A DNA stretch of 64,000 bases from Rufibacter sp. LB8 (GTDB lineage: Bacteria; Bacteroidota; Bacteroidia; Cytophagales; Hymenobacteraceae). The stretch spans positions 1,841,501 to 1,905,500 of the forward strand of contig NZ_JADALJ010000001.1 of the NCBI RefSeq assembly GCF_014876185.1. Direction: 5' to 3'. The notes under the pieces are model-generated. The model saw nothing but the letters and a program-made list of their open reading frames with translations, had not been told where the DNA came from and searched no databases. Shown piece by piece: positions 8,890 through 17,971 of this stretch. Position 1 is the first letter of the stretch. Every line of letters begins with the position of its first letter. Both the position numbers and the translations under genes were made by a program.

Positions 8890-8919
8890 TTTGTTCGTAC
8901 GAAACTTTTCCTACCTTTG
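8890..8919 (+). promoter_or_regulatory. blaI promoter with dyad operator
   Basis: TTTG at 8890-8893 and TACCTTTG at 8912-8919 are separated by 18 nt, a good Bacteroidota promoter. A perfect 10-bp palindrome, TTCGTACGAA, occupies 8894-8903 directly after the -33 box. A dyad between the promoter boxes is where a BlaI/MecI dimer would block transcription, so autoregulation is inferred. Confidence 0.6.
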
Positions 8920-8923
8920 GAGC

Positions 8924-9322
8924 ATGAACGGGAAAGAACCTATGACAGACAAGTTGCCGGAGCCTACCAAGGCCGAGTTGGAGATATTACAGGTGTTGTG
9001 GCAAATGGGGCCTTCTACCGTGCGCGCGGTCAATGACGCCCTTAACCAACAGCGCCCCATCAACTACACCTCTACCTTAAAACTCATGCAGATTATGGTG
9101 GAGAAAGGCTTGCTGCTGCGCGATGAAAGCAGCATGAAACACATTTACCGCGCCGCAGAGGCCGAAGAAAAAACCAAGGACCATCTGCTCAACCGGTTTA
9201 TTGACACCATGTACAACGGCTCGGCGGGCAAGCTCATGATGCAGCTGTTGGGAAACCAGAAAACGTCCGGCGCTGAGTTGGAGGCCATTAAGGAGATGAT
9301 CAAAAAAATGCCGAAGGAATAA
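8924..9322 (+). CDS. BlaI/MecI-family transcriptional repressor
   Basis: The winged-helix repressor (PTKAELEILQVLWQMGPSTVRAVNDAL, then YTSTLKLMQIMVEKG as recognition region) is of typical length for the family. These repressors bind dyads as dimers and are cleaved or released through a BlaR1/MecR1-type metalloprotease. The next gene, 16 nt downstream, encodes that partner. Two starts are possible: ATG 8924, lying right at the predicted transcription start (leaderless), and ATG 8942 (MTDKLPEPT), preceded by GGGAAAG. I report the longer form; the shorter gives 126 residues. Confidence 0.9.
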   Translation: MNGKEPMTDKLPEPTKAELEILQVLWQMGPSTVRAVNDALNQQRPINYTSTLKLMQIMVEKGLLLRDESSMKHIYRAAEAEEKTKDHLLNRFIDTMYNGSAGKLMMQLLGNQKTSGAELEAIKEMIKKMPKE

Positions 9323-9338
9323 TTAACCAATCACATCA

Positions 9339-11207
9339 ATGACAGTTCTGGCTGTACTCATGAATACGTCTGGGGTGGTACAAGCGCTCTGCTGGACCCT
9401 CCTGCACTCCGTTTGGCAAGGGCTGGTGCTGGCCGTGGCGGCGGGCCTGGTGGTGCAACTCACCAAACGCGCCGCCCCGGCGGTGCGCTACAACCTGCTG
9501 GCCGGGCTTTTTGTGCTGTTCCTGGCGGCCAGCGCGGTGACTTTCTGGCAACAAATGCAGCAGACCCATTTACAGGGAGCTACGTCTCATGAAGTATTTG
9601 GCCAGCAACTGAGTTCTTACAGCGTTTACCAGGCCACGTCCTTGGCACCCGAAGTAGTGGTGACTGATTGGGTGGCGGCGTTTAAAAGTTTCTGCACCAG
9701 ACATGCCTTGTACATAGTGCTGGGTTGGTTTGTGGTGTTCGCGGTGAAGTGCCTGCAGTTGGTGGGCGGCTTGCATTACCTGGTCCGGCTCCGGAAAGAG
9801 AACGTGTCTGTTCCGGCGGTGGCCTGGCAGCAGAAATTAGAGCAATTGGCGGCCTTGCTTAGGCTAAACGTGCCGGTAACCTTGCTGGAGTCTGGCCTGG
9901 TGCAGGTGCCGCTGGTGATTGGGTTTTTGAAACCGCTGGTGCTGGTGCCGGTGGGCATGTTGGCGCAAGTGCCCATGGATCAGGTGGAGGCCATTTTGTT
10001 GCATGAACTGGCCCACATTAGAAGAAGAGATTACCTGGTGAACCTGTTGCAGACCTTTGCCGAAGTGCTGTTCTTTTTCAACCCAGCGGTGTTGTGGCTG
10101 TCGGCCCGCATACGGCAGGAGCGCGAGAATTGCTGTGATGATCTGGCCATCCAGACGCTGCAGAGCAAAAGCAATTTCTTGCAGGCGCTGGTCACGTTCC
10201 AGGAATACAATTTCCACAGGTTTGGCCTGGCACCCAGCTTTGCTGAAACCTCTTCTTCGCTCACTGACCGCGTGAAACGCATTATTTATCAGCACAACGC
10301 CCCCTTGCAGCGTTCTGAGAAATTCTTTGTGGTGGTTTGTTTTGCAGTGGTTTCGGTGGGCGTGTTGGCGTTCACCAAACCCGCCGCCTTCTCTGAAAAA
10401 GCCAAGCAGGTGGTGCAGACGTTGAACATCTATCTTCCGGCAAAACCACAAACTATACCTTCAGCAAAAGTAACTGCTTCTAAAACTGCCGTCACTAAAA
10501 ACCCTCAGAGAAAAGAAAAGAAACTGGCACTTGCTCCGCTGCTTAACAAGCCCTTGTATAACCAGGAAACCTTGCCCGAGGGCGGCGCCACCAAATCTTG
10601 TGACGGCATTCTCACCCGCTACATGTTTAAAAAAGGCGGCGTTCTCTATGAAGTGGAAAAAGACTCCGTGGCGGTACTGGCGCTCAAGATAAACGGGCAA
10701 CACGCCAGCCCAGAGAAAGTGCAGTTGTACAAAGTCCTGCTCCAGGAATTGATGCACCAGTATGACCAAGGCGAAATTTCCATAGTGGTGAACGGACAGG
10801 TGCCCCACGTGACCTCTGAGCCTGAAAATCCGCTGTTCATCAAGTTCCTGCAAAACGGCACCATCACCACAGACCATGACGGCAACGTGTTTGAAATCAA
10901 AGTGAAGGACCACAAAGTGATGCAATTCTCGGTCAACAATAAAACAATTCGGTCTGCTGATATCCAGAGAAATAAAGCCTTGATTCTGGAATTGGTCAAA
11001 GAAGCTGAAACTGACCGCGTGTACGCTGAACTGACCGCCCAGGCCGTGGATAAATTCAGGCTGGAAAGCCCGTTGCTGGAACATTCTACCCCTACCCTGC
11101 CCGTTTTCGAGGACTTCCAATACACTTATTTAGGCAGAAACCATTTGCATGGAACGGGCGCGCTGCCTCTGCCAGACAAACCGCTCACTGACGCATCTGT
11201 GATGTAA
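9339..11207 (+). CDS. BlaR1-like M56 metallopeptidase
   Basis: The 622-residue protein has about four membrane helices (near 12-40, 50-70, 122-145 and a late one near 328-348) and the zinc protease motif HELAH at 222-226, followed by RRRDYLVN and RENCCDDLA. These are hallmarks of the M56 sensor-protease domain. There is no C-terminal penicillin-binding sensor; residues from about 350 form a novel region with a repeated KING/VNGQ-like character. It presumably inactivates the BlaI encoded just upstream in response to an unknown signal. It is likely co-transcribed with blaI and possibly with the receptor gene downstream. Confidence 0.88.
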   Translation: MTVLAVLMNTSGVVQALCWTLLHSVWQGLVLAVAAGLVVQLTKRAAPAVRYNLLAGLFVLFLAASAVTFWQQMQQTHLQGATSHEVFGQQLSSYSVYQATSLAPEVVVTDWVAAFKSFCTRHALYIVLGWFVVFAVKCLQLVGGLHYLVRLRKENVSVPAVAWQQKLEQLAALLRLNVPVTLLESGLVQVPLVIGFLKPLVLVPVGMLAQVPMDQVEAILLHELAHIRRRDYLVNLLQTFAEVLFFFNPAVLWLSARIRQERENCCDDLAIQTLQSKSNFLQALVTFQEYNFHRFGLAPSFAETSSSLTDRVKRIIYQHNAPLQRSEKFFVVVCFAVVSVGVLAFTKPAAFSEKAKQVVQTLNIYLPAKPQTIPSAKVTASKTAVTKNPQRKEKKLALAPLLNKPLYNQETLPEGGATKSCDGILTRYMFKKGGVLYEVEKDSVAVLALKINGQHASPEKVQLYKVLLQELMHQYDQGEISIVVNGQVPHVTSEPENPLFIKFLQNGTITTDHDGNVFEIKVKDHKVMQFSVNNKTIRSADIQRNKALILELVKEAETDRVYAELTAQAVDKFRLESPLLEHSTPTLPVFEDFQYTYLGRNHLHGTGALPLPDKPLTDASVM

Positions 11208-11345
11208 CCCCAAGCCCCGAAAACCTTCTTTTTTGCCCTTCGCTGTCACCTTCAACAGGTGTTCCAGCCCTTGCTGTGCCTATTTTTTCCTGAATTCAGA
11301 TACAAAAATCATTCTATTTCAAAGACGTTTAAGCAATCTAACCCT

Positions 11346-13805
11346 ATGAAAACCCTTTCTTATCTAATCCTTTTCTTGCTGGTGGCTGCGCCGAATTTAG
11401 TGCGGGCCCAAGGCGCCGGCAAAATAACCGGCGCGGTGCAAGACCCAGACAAAAAGCCCATTGAGGCCGCCACCGTTTCTTTGTTGAAAGCCCAGGACAG
11501 TTCCCTGGTGAAAATCAGCCTGACAGACGCCGCCGGGGCCTTTGAGCTGGAAAACCTGAAACCCAATACCTACCTGGTGCTGGTGAACTACCTGGGCTAC
11601 AAACTTTTCTATAGCGCACCGTTGGTGATAGAGGTCAGCAACAACCTTGCATTGCCAACCGTAATTTTAAGCCAAGACGGCGCCCAGGTGTTGCAGGAAG
11701 TGACTATTGCCAGCCAGAAACTGTTTGTGGAACAGAAAATTGACCGAACCGTGGTGAACGTGGGCGCCTTGCTCTCCAACGCCGGCACCAGCGCCCTGGA
11801 AGTGCTGGAGAAATCGCCGGGCGTGTTGGTAGGCGAGAACGGAGCCATCAGTTTAAAGGGGAAATCTGGCGTGGTGGTCTTCATTGATGATAAACCCACC
11901 TATTTGGCCGGCGCTGACCTGGAAAGCTACCTGCGCTCCTTGCCGTCTGAGACCCTGGAAACCATTGAGATCATGACCAACCCACCGGCCAAATATGAGG
12001 CGGCCGGCAATGCGGGCGTCATCAACATCAAAACCAAGAAAAACAACACCAAATCGTTTAACGGAAACGTGAACCTGAGCTATGGGCGCGGGCGCTACGG
12101 CAAAGCCAGCAACAGCCTGAACCTCAACTATAGAAACAACAAAATCAACCTCTTCAGTACGTTTTCCCAGACCGCCAATAGAGGATTTTCTGACCTTAAC
12201 ATTGAGCGCCGCTACAAAAACAATGACCAGACCTTGAACGCCAGTTTCAGCCAGAACTCAGACATTGTGAGAACCTCAGAATCTTGGGCCGTGAAATTAG
12301 GGCTGGACTATTACCTCACCCAATCTACCACCCTGGGCGTGGTCTTCAACGGCCTCACTCGCCCCACTGACGTGCAGACCGACAACATCAGTGAACTCCG
12401 CAAAGCCAACGGCCAGCTGGACTCCACCATTGTAGCCGACAACAGGAACAGCAATTCGTTTAAAAACGGTAGCGTGAACCTAAATTTGAGACACTCCTTC
12501 GGGAAGACGGGCCGCACGCTGGGCGCCGATGCTGATTATGTAGCCTACCGCACAGACGCCGAGCAGCTGTACAAAAACTTTGTGTATTACCCAGACGGTG
12601 ACCTCCGGAGCCAAGACCAGATTGCCGGTGCCCTGCCCAGTGACATCAACATCTACACTGCCAAGGTAGATTACAGCCATCCGCTCAAAAACGGCTTGAA
12701 CGTAGAGGCCGGGGGCAAAACCAGCTACATCAAAACCAACAACGTGGCCCGCTACCTCACCACTGAGAACGGTGTGACCGCACCAGATTATGATTTGAGC
12801 AACCATTTCAAGTACCGCGAAAATATCAATGCGCTGTATGCCAACATGAACAAGGAATTTGGCCGCTGGTCTGTGCAGGCCGGGGCACGTCTGGAAAACA
12901 CCGTCATCAAAGGCCACCAACTGGGCAACATCCAGAAGAAAGATTCATCGTTTTCGCGCAGCTACACCAACGTGTTCCCCACGGTGTATGTGCAGCACAA
13001 ACTAGATTCGGCGGGAATGAAATCCATCACGCTGTCTTATGGCAAGCGCATTGACCGGCCTTTTTTCCAGGATCTGAACCCGTTTTTGTCGCCGCTGGAC
13101 AAAGTGACGTATTACGCCGGCAACCCGTTTTTGCAGCCCACGTTTTCGCACAACCTGGAGATGTCCTACACGCATAACCTGATCACGGCTTCGGTGCGCT
13201 ACAGCAAATCATATGACCTGATCAACGAGACCATTGAGATAAAAGATGACGCCGAAGTAGGCAAACGTTACTATAGCCGTCCGGGCAACATTGGGGAAAG
13301 CGAATCAAAGGTTATCTCTCTGAACGCCACCGTGAACCCGCAGAAATGGTTACGAAGCACCTTGTACACCGAGTTCAGCCACAACCAGTTCAAGAGCCAA
13401 CTCTATGACAAACAGCTAGATGCCGGCGGAAACTTCCTGTATGCCTCGCTCAACAACCAACTCACGTTCAAGAAAGGCTGGAGCGCCGAAGTGAACGGTC
13501 TGTACCGCAGCAAACTCTTTTACGCGCAGTTTGAGCTGGGCAGTTACTGGCAGGTGGGCGCGGGCGTGCAGAAACGCCTGTTCCAGGACAAAGGCACCCT
13601 GCGCGTGAACGTGTCTGATATATTCTACAGCCGCGTGAACAAGGGCGTGATCAACAACCTCACCAACACAGACGCCTGGTGGACCAACCTGGGAGACACC
13701 CGCGTGGTGACCGTTTCCTACAGCTACCGTTTCGGGAAGACCACAAGCCAGCGCCGCCAGGACACCAGCGGTTCTGAGAGTGAACGAAACCGCGTGCGGG
13801 AATAA
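11346..13805 (+). CDS. TonB-dependent receptor-like outer membrane protein
   Basis: This 819-residue protein starts with a signal peptide (MKTLSYLILFLLVAAPNLVRA), followed by a carboxypeptidase-regulatory-like beta-sandwich (about 28-110, GKITGAVQDPDKKPIEAATVSL). A plug domain comes next (about 135-225, with LEVLEKSPGV and YEAAGNAGVINIKTK), then a long beta-barrel of the OMP_b-brl_3 type ending with a short charged tail. Such proteins import ligands or act as receptors powered by TonB. No SusD partner follows. The 138-nt gap after the M56 gene has no clear terminator, so the receptor may be the output of BlaI/BlaR1 control. Substrate unknown. Confidence 0.88.
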   Translation: MKTLSYLILFLLVAAPNLVRAQGAGKITGAVQDPDKKPIEAATVSLLKAQDSSLVKISLTDAAGAFELENLKPNTYLVLVNYLGYKLFYSAPLVIEVSNNLALPTVILSQDGAQVLQEVTIASQKLFVEQKIDRTVVNVGALLSNAGTSALEVLEKSPGVLVGENGAISLKGKSGVVVFIDDKPTYLAGADLESYLRSLPSETLETIEIMTNPPAKYEAAGNAGVINIKTKKNNTKSFNGNVNLSYGRGRYGKASNSLNLNYRNNKINLFSTFSQTANRGFSDLNIERRYKNNDQTLNASFSQNSDIVRTSESWAVKLGLDYYLTQSTTLGVVFNGLTRPTDVQTDNISELRKANGQLDSTIVADNRNSNSFKNGSVNLNLRHSFGKTGRTLGADADYVAYRTDAEQLYKNFVYYPDGDLRSQDQIAGALPSDINIYTAKVDYSHPLKNGLNVEAGGKTSYIKTNNVARYLTTENGVTAPDYDLSNHFKYRENINALYANMNKEFGRWSVQAGARLENTVIKGHQLGNIQKKDSSFSRSYTNVFPTVYVQHKLDSAGMKSITLSYGKRIDRPFFQDLNPFLSPLDKVTYYAGNPFLQPTFSHNLEMSYTHNLITASVRYSKSYDLINETIEIKDDAEVGKRYYSRPGNIGESESKVISLNATVNPQKWLRSTLYTEFSHNQFKSQLYDKQLDAGGNFLYASLNNQLTFKKGWSAEVNGLYRSKLFYAQFELGSYWQVGAGVQKRLFQDKGTLRVNVSDIFYSRVNKGVINNLTNTDAWWTNLGDTRVVTVSYSYRFGKTTSQRRQDTSGSESERNRVRE

Positions 13806-13830
13806 CCGCTAAAACACCTCTTTTACAACG

Positions 13831-13892
13831 AAGCCGTCTTCCCGTTTTGGGGCTCATTTCTGAAAATGAGCCCCAAAACGGGAAGACGGCTT
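13831..13892. repeat. Palindromic element, copy 7, with extended arms
   Basis: The usual core (with TTTTGGGGCTC matched by GAGCCCCAAAAC) is extended outward by a further perfectly paired AAGCCGTCTTC / GAAGACGGCTT. The result is a roughly 29-bp stem with a 4-nt centre. It follows the receptor stop codon by 25 nt and may double as its transcription terminator. Confidence 0.95.
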
Positions 13893-14022
13893 TATGGCAT
13901 AACCAGAATACGCATCTAATGGAATGACAAGATGTGCCGATGATAAATCAGAAGAAACTTCGGCTGCTTCTAAAGTCAATTATTGATGCAATCCGATTTT
14001 CCTGGCCAACCGCTGCAACTAG

Positions 14023-14074
14023 AAATTTCCGTTTTCGGGCTCATTTCTGAAAATGAGCCCGAAAACGGAAATTT
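14023..14074. repeat. Palindromic element, copy 8
   Basis: Canonical core extended to AAATTTCCG and CGGAAATTT. It lies 32 nt beyond the stop of the minus-strand PAS kinase. Confidence 0.95.
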
Positions 14075-14106
14075 GCTGGCCGGTGCCTGGAACCAGAAAT
14101 GCAGTG

Positions 14107-15972
14107 CTACTCTCCTTGAGGATGATCTGGTTTGAGAAAGATGGTGAAGCTGGTGCCTTTGTCTACCTTGCTGCTCACTTTAATATCGCCGCCCAGCACT
14201 TCCACGTGTGATTTCACCAGAAAGAGCCCCATGCCTTTGCCTTCAATGTTGCGGTGGAAGCGTTTGTAGAGTTTGAACACCTGGCTGCCCACGCGGTCCA
14301 GATCCATGCCCAGGCCGTTGTCAGAGAAATAGATAACCGCACCCTGCAACTCTCCCCCAAAGGCTTTGAGGGTCACTTCCAGCGGCCGGTTGGGGGAACG
14401 GTATTTGATGGCGTTAGACAACAGGTTGTATAGAATGCTGTACAGATAGGCGCGTTTGGTATGAATGACCAAGTCTTCCTGCACCTGCAAATGCACCTGT
14501 CCGGCACACTCCTGCAGGGCGTCCTGCAAAATGGAAATGGCTTGCTGGCAGACCTCGGCCAATAAGACCGGCTCCTTCTCCACAGTGTGATGCTGGTCCT
14601 GGACGGAAAGAATCATGTTCAAGTCCTGCAAAATGGAATCCAACTGCTTGACCGTGATATTCAAATGACTGAGCGTTTTCTGGAACACACCGGTGCTGTG
14701 GTCCTGCTCCAGCAACAAGTTGGAAAGACCCACCGCATTGGCCACCGGCGCGCGCAGGTTATGCGACACAATGTAAGTGAACTGCTGCAGGTTGCGGTTA
14801 TGGCGGTACAGTTCTTTGGTGAGTTGCAGCAGCTCAGATTCGGTTCGTTTCTTGTCGGTGATGTCGGTTTGGGTAGAGACGTAGCCCGTGACCTCACCGG
14901 CTTTGTCTCTGATAGGAATGATTTCCATGGAAAACCAGATTTCCTCACCGTTCTTCTTCAGGTTGAGGATCTCGGTGGTGATGGCTTCGCCGCGTTCCAT
15001 TTTCTGCCTTATGGCGTTTACTGTGCGTGCATCTGTGGCCGGCCCGTGCAGCAGCTCAGACACTTTTTGGCCCACCGCTTCTTCCAGGGTATAGCCCGTG
15101 AGTCGGCAGAAACTGTCATTCACCCACTGCACGCGCCGTTCTTTGTTGGTGATGAGCACGCCGTTTACGGTCACGGTGGCCAGCAAAGACTGCAGCTCCA
15201 CCTGTTCTTTTATTCGTTCTTTCTCTGTGATGTCATGTGATATGAACTGTACCCCGGTGACCTTTTCGTTCTTGAACACCGGCCCGCCCGTAATGGACAA
15301 GATAAGCTGGTCTTTTGTACCAGTGCGCAGTATTAACTCAAACAATTCCACCTGCCCGGCAAGCACTCCGTTAAAGGCGTTCAAGGCTTTGGCTTTCTGG
15401 TCTGCGGGCACTAACTGCAGAAAATGGGTGCCCACAATGTCCAGCGCAGAGTCACGGAGCAAGGTAGAGGCGCGTTGGTTGGCTTCTACAATCAAGCCCT
15501 GCTTGTCTAGCGTGAAAATGGCGTCTGGGTGGTGCGTGAACAAAGAATGGAAGTAGGCCTTGGTTTCTTTCTCCTTGGTCTGCGCCTCCACCTGGGCGGT
15601 GATGTCACGGGCGTTGATCACAATGCCGCGCACATATTCATTGTCCAGCATGTTGGTCAGGCGGCTTTCCATCCATCGCCAGGAGCCGTCTTTGGCCTTG
15701 AACCGGAAGTTAGGCGACTCCAGGGTTTTATGGTGGAGAATGTCCCCTAACTTTTCGCGGGCTATTTCCAGGTCTTCTGGGTGCATGAGGGCATAGGGCG
15801 AGGTGCCCAACAGTTCTTCTGCCGTATAGCCCAAAGACAAGAACATGTTGCCGCCCACGTAGGTGTACAGGCCGTTCAGGTCCAGCACAGAGACAATGTC
15901 AAGGGAATTGCCAATTAAAGACAGATAGAAAAGGTCTGTGCGCGCTTTGTTCGTACTTGTCAGTTTTTCCAT
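14107..15972 (-). CDS. PAS-domain sensor histidine kinase
   Basis: The 621-residue protein has no membrane segment, so it is probably cytosolic. It has three PAS/PAC modules (roughly 15-130, 135-255 and 258-385; PAC-like ends read FKAKDGSWRWMESRL and LKKNGEEIWFSMEIIP). A HisKA-like segment follows with TYIVSHNLRAPVANAVGL, whose His is near 403, then an HATPase domain with NLLSNAIKYRS and DNGLGMDL. No response regulator is adjacent, so it is an orphan kinase. It would sense an intracellular cue, possibly redox or a ligand. Confidence 0.88.
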   Translation of the reverse strand: MEKLTSTNKARTDLFYLSLIGNSLDIVSVLDLNGLYTYVGGNMFLSLGYTAEELLGTSPYALMHPEDLEIAREKLGDILHHKTLESPNFRFKAKDGSWRWMESRLTNMLDNEYVRGIVINARDITAQVEAQTKEKETKAYFHSLFTHHPDAIFTLDKQGLIVEANQRASTLLRDSALDIVGTHFLQLVPADQKAKALNAFNGVLAGQVELFELILRTGTKDQLILSITGGPVFKNEKVTGVQFISHDITEKERIKEQVELQSLLATVTVNGVLITNKERRVQWVNDSFCRLTGYTLEEAVGQKVSELLHGPATDARTVNAIRQKMERGEAITTEILNLKKNGEEIWFSMEIIPIRDKAGEVTGYVSTQTDITDKKRTESELLQLTKELYRHNRNLQQFTYIVSHNLRAPVANAVGLSNLLLEQDHSTGVFQKTLSHLNITVKQLDSILQDLNMILSVQDQHHTVEKEPVLLAEVCQQAISILQDALQECAGQVHLQVQEDLVIHTKRAYLYSILYNLLSNAIKYRSPNRPLEVTLKAFGGELQGAVIYFSDNGLGMDLDRVGSQVFKLYKRFHRNIEGKGMGLFLVKSHVEVLGGDIKVSSKVDKGTSFTIFLKPDHPQGE

Positions 15973-16230
15973 TGCTTTTCTGCTTGCGGCCCGGGTTCCT
16001 TTCTTCTGGCAACTTTCAGGTGGTTTTCTATTGTTGGGAATGCCAGTCTTACCTACTATAAAATGGGCACCCGGGGGTCAGGTGACTCTGCATAGAAACA
16101 TAACCGGTTGCGGCCTACATTGTTATCTGCCTCTTTTTCTTCTTTTTTTGACGAAGGATAAAAGGAAGAAGCCGCCAAAGGATGCACGTTGCTGGAACAA
16201 GCCGAATGTTGTGGGGGACGTTTTCGGCCG
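15973..16230. other. Intergenic region upstream of the PAS kinase
   Basis: No convincing gene or -7 box was seen. It should hold the kinase promoter. Confidence 0.4.
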
Positions 16231-16260
16231 AAAAAAAACCCTCAGTGTGGTCACTGAGGG
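16231..16260 (-). terminator. Terminator of tRNA-Ser
   Basis: On the minus strand, a CCCTCAGTG/CACTGAGGG hairpin (16260-16239) is followed by eight T residues (16238-16231). It follows the tRNA 3' end by about 9 nt. Confidence 0.9.
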
Positions 16261-16268
16261 TTTGGAAG

Positions 16269-16353
16269 CAGAGAGAGAGGGATTCGAACCCCCGGACCCG
16301 TAAAGGTCAACGGTTTTCAAGACCGCCGCATTCGACCACTCTGCCATCTCTCT
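16269..16353 (-). tRNA. tRNA-Ser (anticodon TGA)
   Basis: The 85-nt gene has an AGAGAGA / TCTCTCT acceptor stem, D-arm TGGCAGAGTGGTCGAATG, anticodon arm CGGTCTTGAAAACCG with TGA in the loop, a long variable arm (TGACCTTTACGGGTC region) and T-loop TTCGAAT. The discriminator base is G, as expected for serine. The CCA end is not encoded. The anticodon reads UCA-type serine codons. Confidence 0.95.
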
Positions 16354-16510
16354 AAATGTGCTACAAAAGTAAGGCAAGGAACTGAACCTGTCAAGAGGCA
16401 GGGCCGCATTTTTTCACTTTTCGTCAAATTTTTTCATGGGCTGCGCCCCGTTTAACGCTAACCCGCTCTAGCCCACCAGTTTATTTGCTCGCGCCTAGCT
16501 TAAAGTATTT

Positions 16511-16553
16511 CCGTTTTCAGCTCCGTTTCTGGAAATGAGCCCGAAAACAGGAA
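16511..16553. repeat. Palindromic element, copy 9 (decayed)
   Basis: The left arm has CAGCTCCGTTTC in place of CGGGCTCATTTC; the right arm is intact. It ends 2 nt from the stop codon of the minus-strand YihY gene. Confidence 0.8.
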
Positions 16554-16555
16554 GC

Positions 16556-17485
16556 CTAGGCTTTGCCTTTCACCAAGCGTTTGGTGAGGGAGTCAATGCT
16601 GATGTTCACCTCAAAGCCCACAATCAAGCCCATGCACACAAAATCAAGCCAGACCATTAACCCTATGAGTGCGCCAATGGAGCCGTAGAATTTGTTATAG
16701 GAGTCAAACTTGCCAATGTAGAGCGAGAACAGCCAACTCACCAGAAAAATCAGCAAGGTAGCCACCACGCTGCCCGCGCTCACAAACGGCCATTTGTCAT
16801 GCACCGCCGGCACGTAGTAATAGATCATGGACGTGGCCAGAAAGAACAGCAACACCACCGCCACATATTTCACAGACACAATGAGGCCGTAGGTGAAAGA
16901 CTCGGTCACAATCTCATAGAACACCAGCGCATCCAGAATGTACGTCCCGAAGAAGATGGCGCCAATGGCCAGAAACAAAATCACGGCCAGGGCAAAGGTG
17001 AGTGCGGTGGCAATGAGGCGCTTTCGTACGTACGTGCGTTTTCTGAAGGTGGCGTATTTCTTGTCAAAGGCGTCCATGAGGCTCATGATGCCGTTGGTGG
17101 AGAGCACCAGCGCAAACAGAAAACCGAAGGACAGCAACCCGCCCCGCGGCTTGTTCACAATGTCTTCAATGGTGTCGGCGGCGGCAATGTAAATCTCGGG
17201 CGGCATCACGTCTGAGAGCAGCATGAGAATGTCCTGGTCCAGGTGGCCCACCGGCACGTACGGAATGAGCGTGAACAGAAAGATGATGGTGGGGAAAATG
17301 GCCAGCGTGAAGTTGAAGGCCATGTAAGATGCCCGCTTGGTGAGCGAGTCGCGCTGCAGTTCCTCTAGCATGACCTTGAGTACGTAGTACACAGACACCT
17401 TGCCCTCCACAAAGCGCAGGCGCTTGAGAAAGACAATGAACTTCCGGTACTGCCGGGACTGGGTCAGGCGCTCAGAAACTGTCAT
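16556..17485 (-). CDS. YihY/BrkB-family membrane protein
   Basis: The 309-residue protein has about six membrane helices and the YihY/UPF0761 pattern, including LTKRASYMAFNFTLAIFPTIIF, the SLMDAFDKKYATFRKRTYVRKR loop and a C-terminal YGSIGALIGLMVWLDF segment. The family is widespread in bacterial inner membranes; its biochemical role is unsettled, despite the old ribonuclease BN label. Its ATG overlaps the stop of the upstream thioesterase gene by 4 nt, so the two are coupled. Confidence 0.9.
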   Translation of the reverse strand: MTVSERLTQSRQYRKFIVFLKRLRFVEGKVSVYYVLKVMLEELQRDSLTKRASYMAFNFTLAIFPTIIFLFTLIPYVPVGHLDQDILMLLSDVMPPEIYIAAADTIEDIVNKPRGGLLSFGFLFALVLSTNGIMSLMDAFDKKYATFRKRTYVRKRLIATALTFALAVILFLAIGAIFFGTYILDALVFYEIVTESFTYGLIVSVKYVAVVLLFFLATSMIYYYVPAVHDKWPFVSAGSVVATLLIFLVSWLFSLYIGKFDSYNKFYGSIGALIGLMVWLDFVCMGLIVGFEVNISIDSLTKRLVKGKA

Positions 17486-17904
17486 GCGTGGTAATAAGGG
17501 TCCAACTTGGTTAAAATGCCGACGGGTATGGGCGTGGGCCGTGCGGTCTGCATGTCCACAAACACCATGGTGGTCTCGCCCACGTTGAGCAATTCCTGCG
17601 CTTCATTATAGACTTCGTACTCAAATTTGATGCGCGCGCCGCTGGGTTTTTCCTTCAGGAGCAGTTTCACGGTGAGCAAATCATCATAACGGGCTGGCCT
17701 TATGTACTTGCAGCGCATCTCCAGCACGGGCATCATGACGCCGTCCTGCTCCATCTCTTTGTAATGGATGCCTAATTTCCGAAACGCTTCGGTGCGGGCC
17801 ACTTCATAATACGCGCCGTAATTGCCGTAATAGACGTAGCCCATCTGGTCTGTCTCGGCGTAGCGCACCCGTATCTGTACTTCTGATGTAAACACTTCTG
17901 CCAA
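17482..17904 (-). CDS. YbgC/FadM-type acyl-CoA thioesterase
   Basis: The 140-residue hotdog-fold protein has the YbgC signature VRYAETDQMGYVYYGNYGAYYEVARTE at its start, whose Asp and Tyr-His-equivalent positions define the active site. Family members hydrolyse short or long acyl-CoAs in the cytosol. The first codon at 17904 is TTG; a GTG at 17895 is the alternative, with no ATG nearby. It is translationally coupled to the YihY gene. The link between a thioesterase and YihY is not explained. Confidence 0.85.
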   Translation of the reverse strand: MAEVFTSEVQIRVRYAETDQMGYVYYGNYGAYYEVARTEAFRKLGIHYKEMEQDGVMMPVLEMRCKYIRPARYDDLLTVKLLLKEKPSGARIKFEYEVYNEAQELLNVGETTMVFVDMQTARPTPIPVGILTKLDPYYHA

Positions 17905-17917
17905 TTAAGTTGAGAAA

Positions 17918-17968
17918 AATTCCTGTTTTCGGCTTCATTTCCAGAAATGAGCCCGAAAACAGGAATTT
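17918..17968. repeat. Palindromic element, copy 10
   Basis: CCTG/CAGG-ended subtype with flanks AAATT and AATTT. It ends 3 nt from the MltG stop codon, between MltG and the thioesterase. Confidence 0.93.
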
Positions 17969-17971
17969 GAT

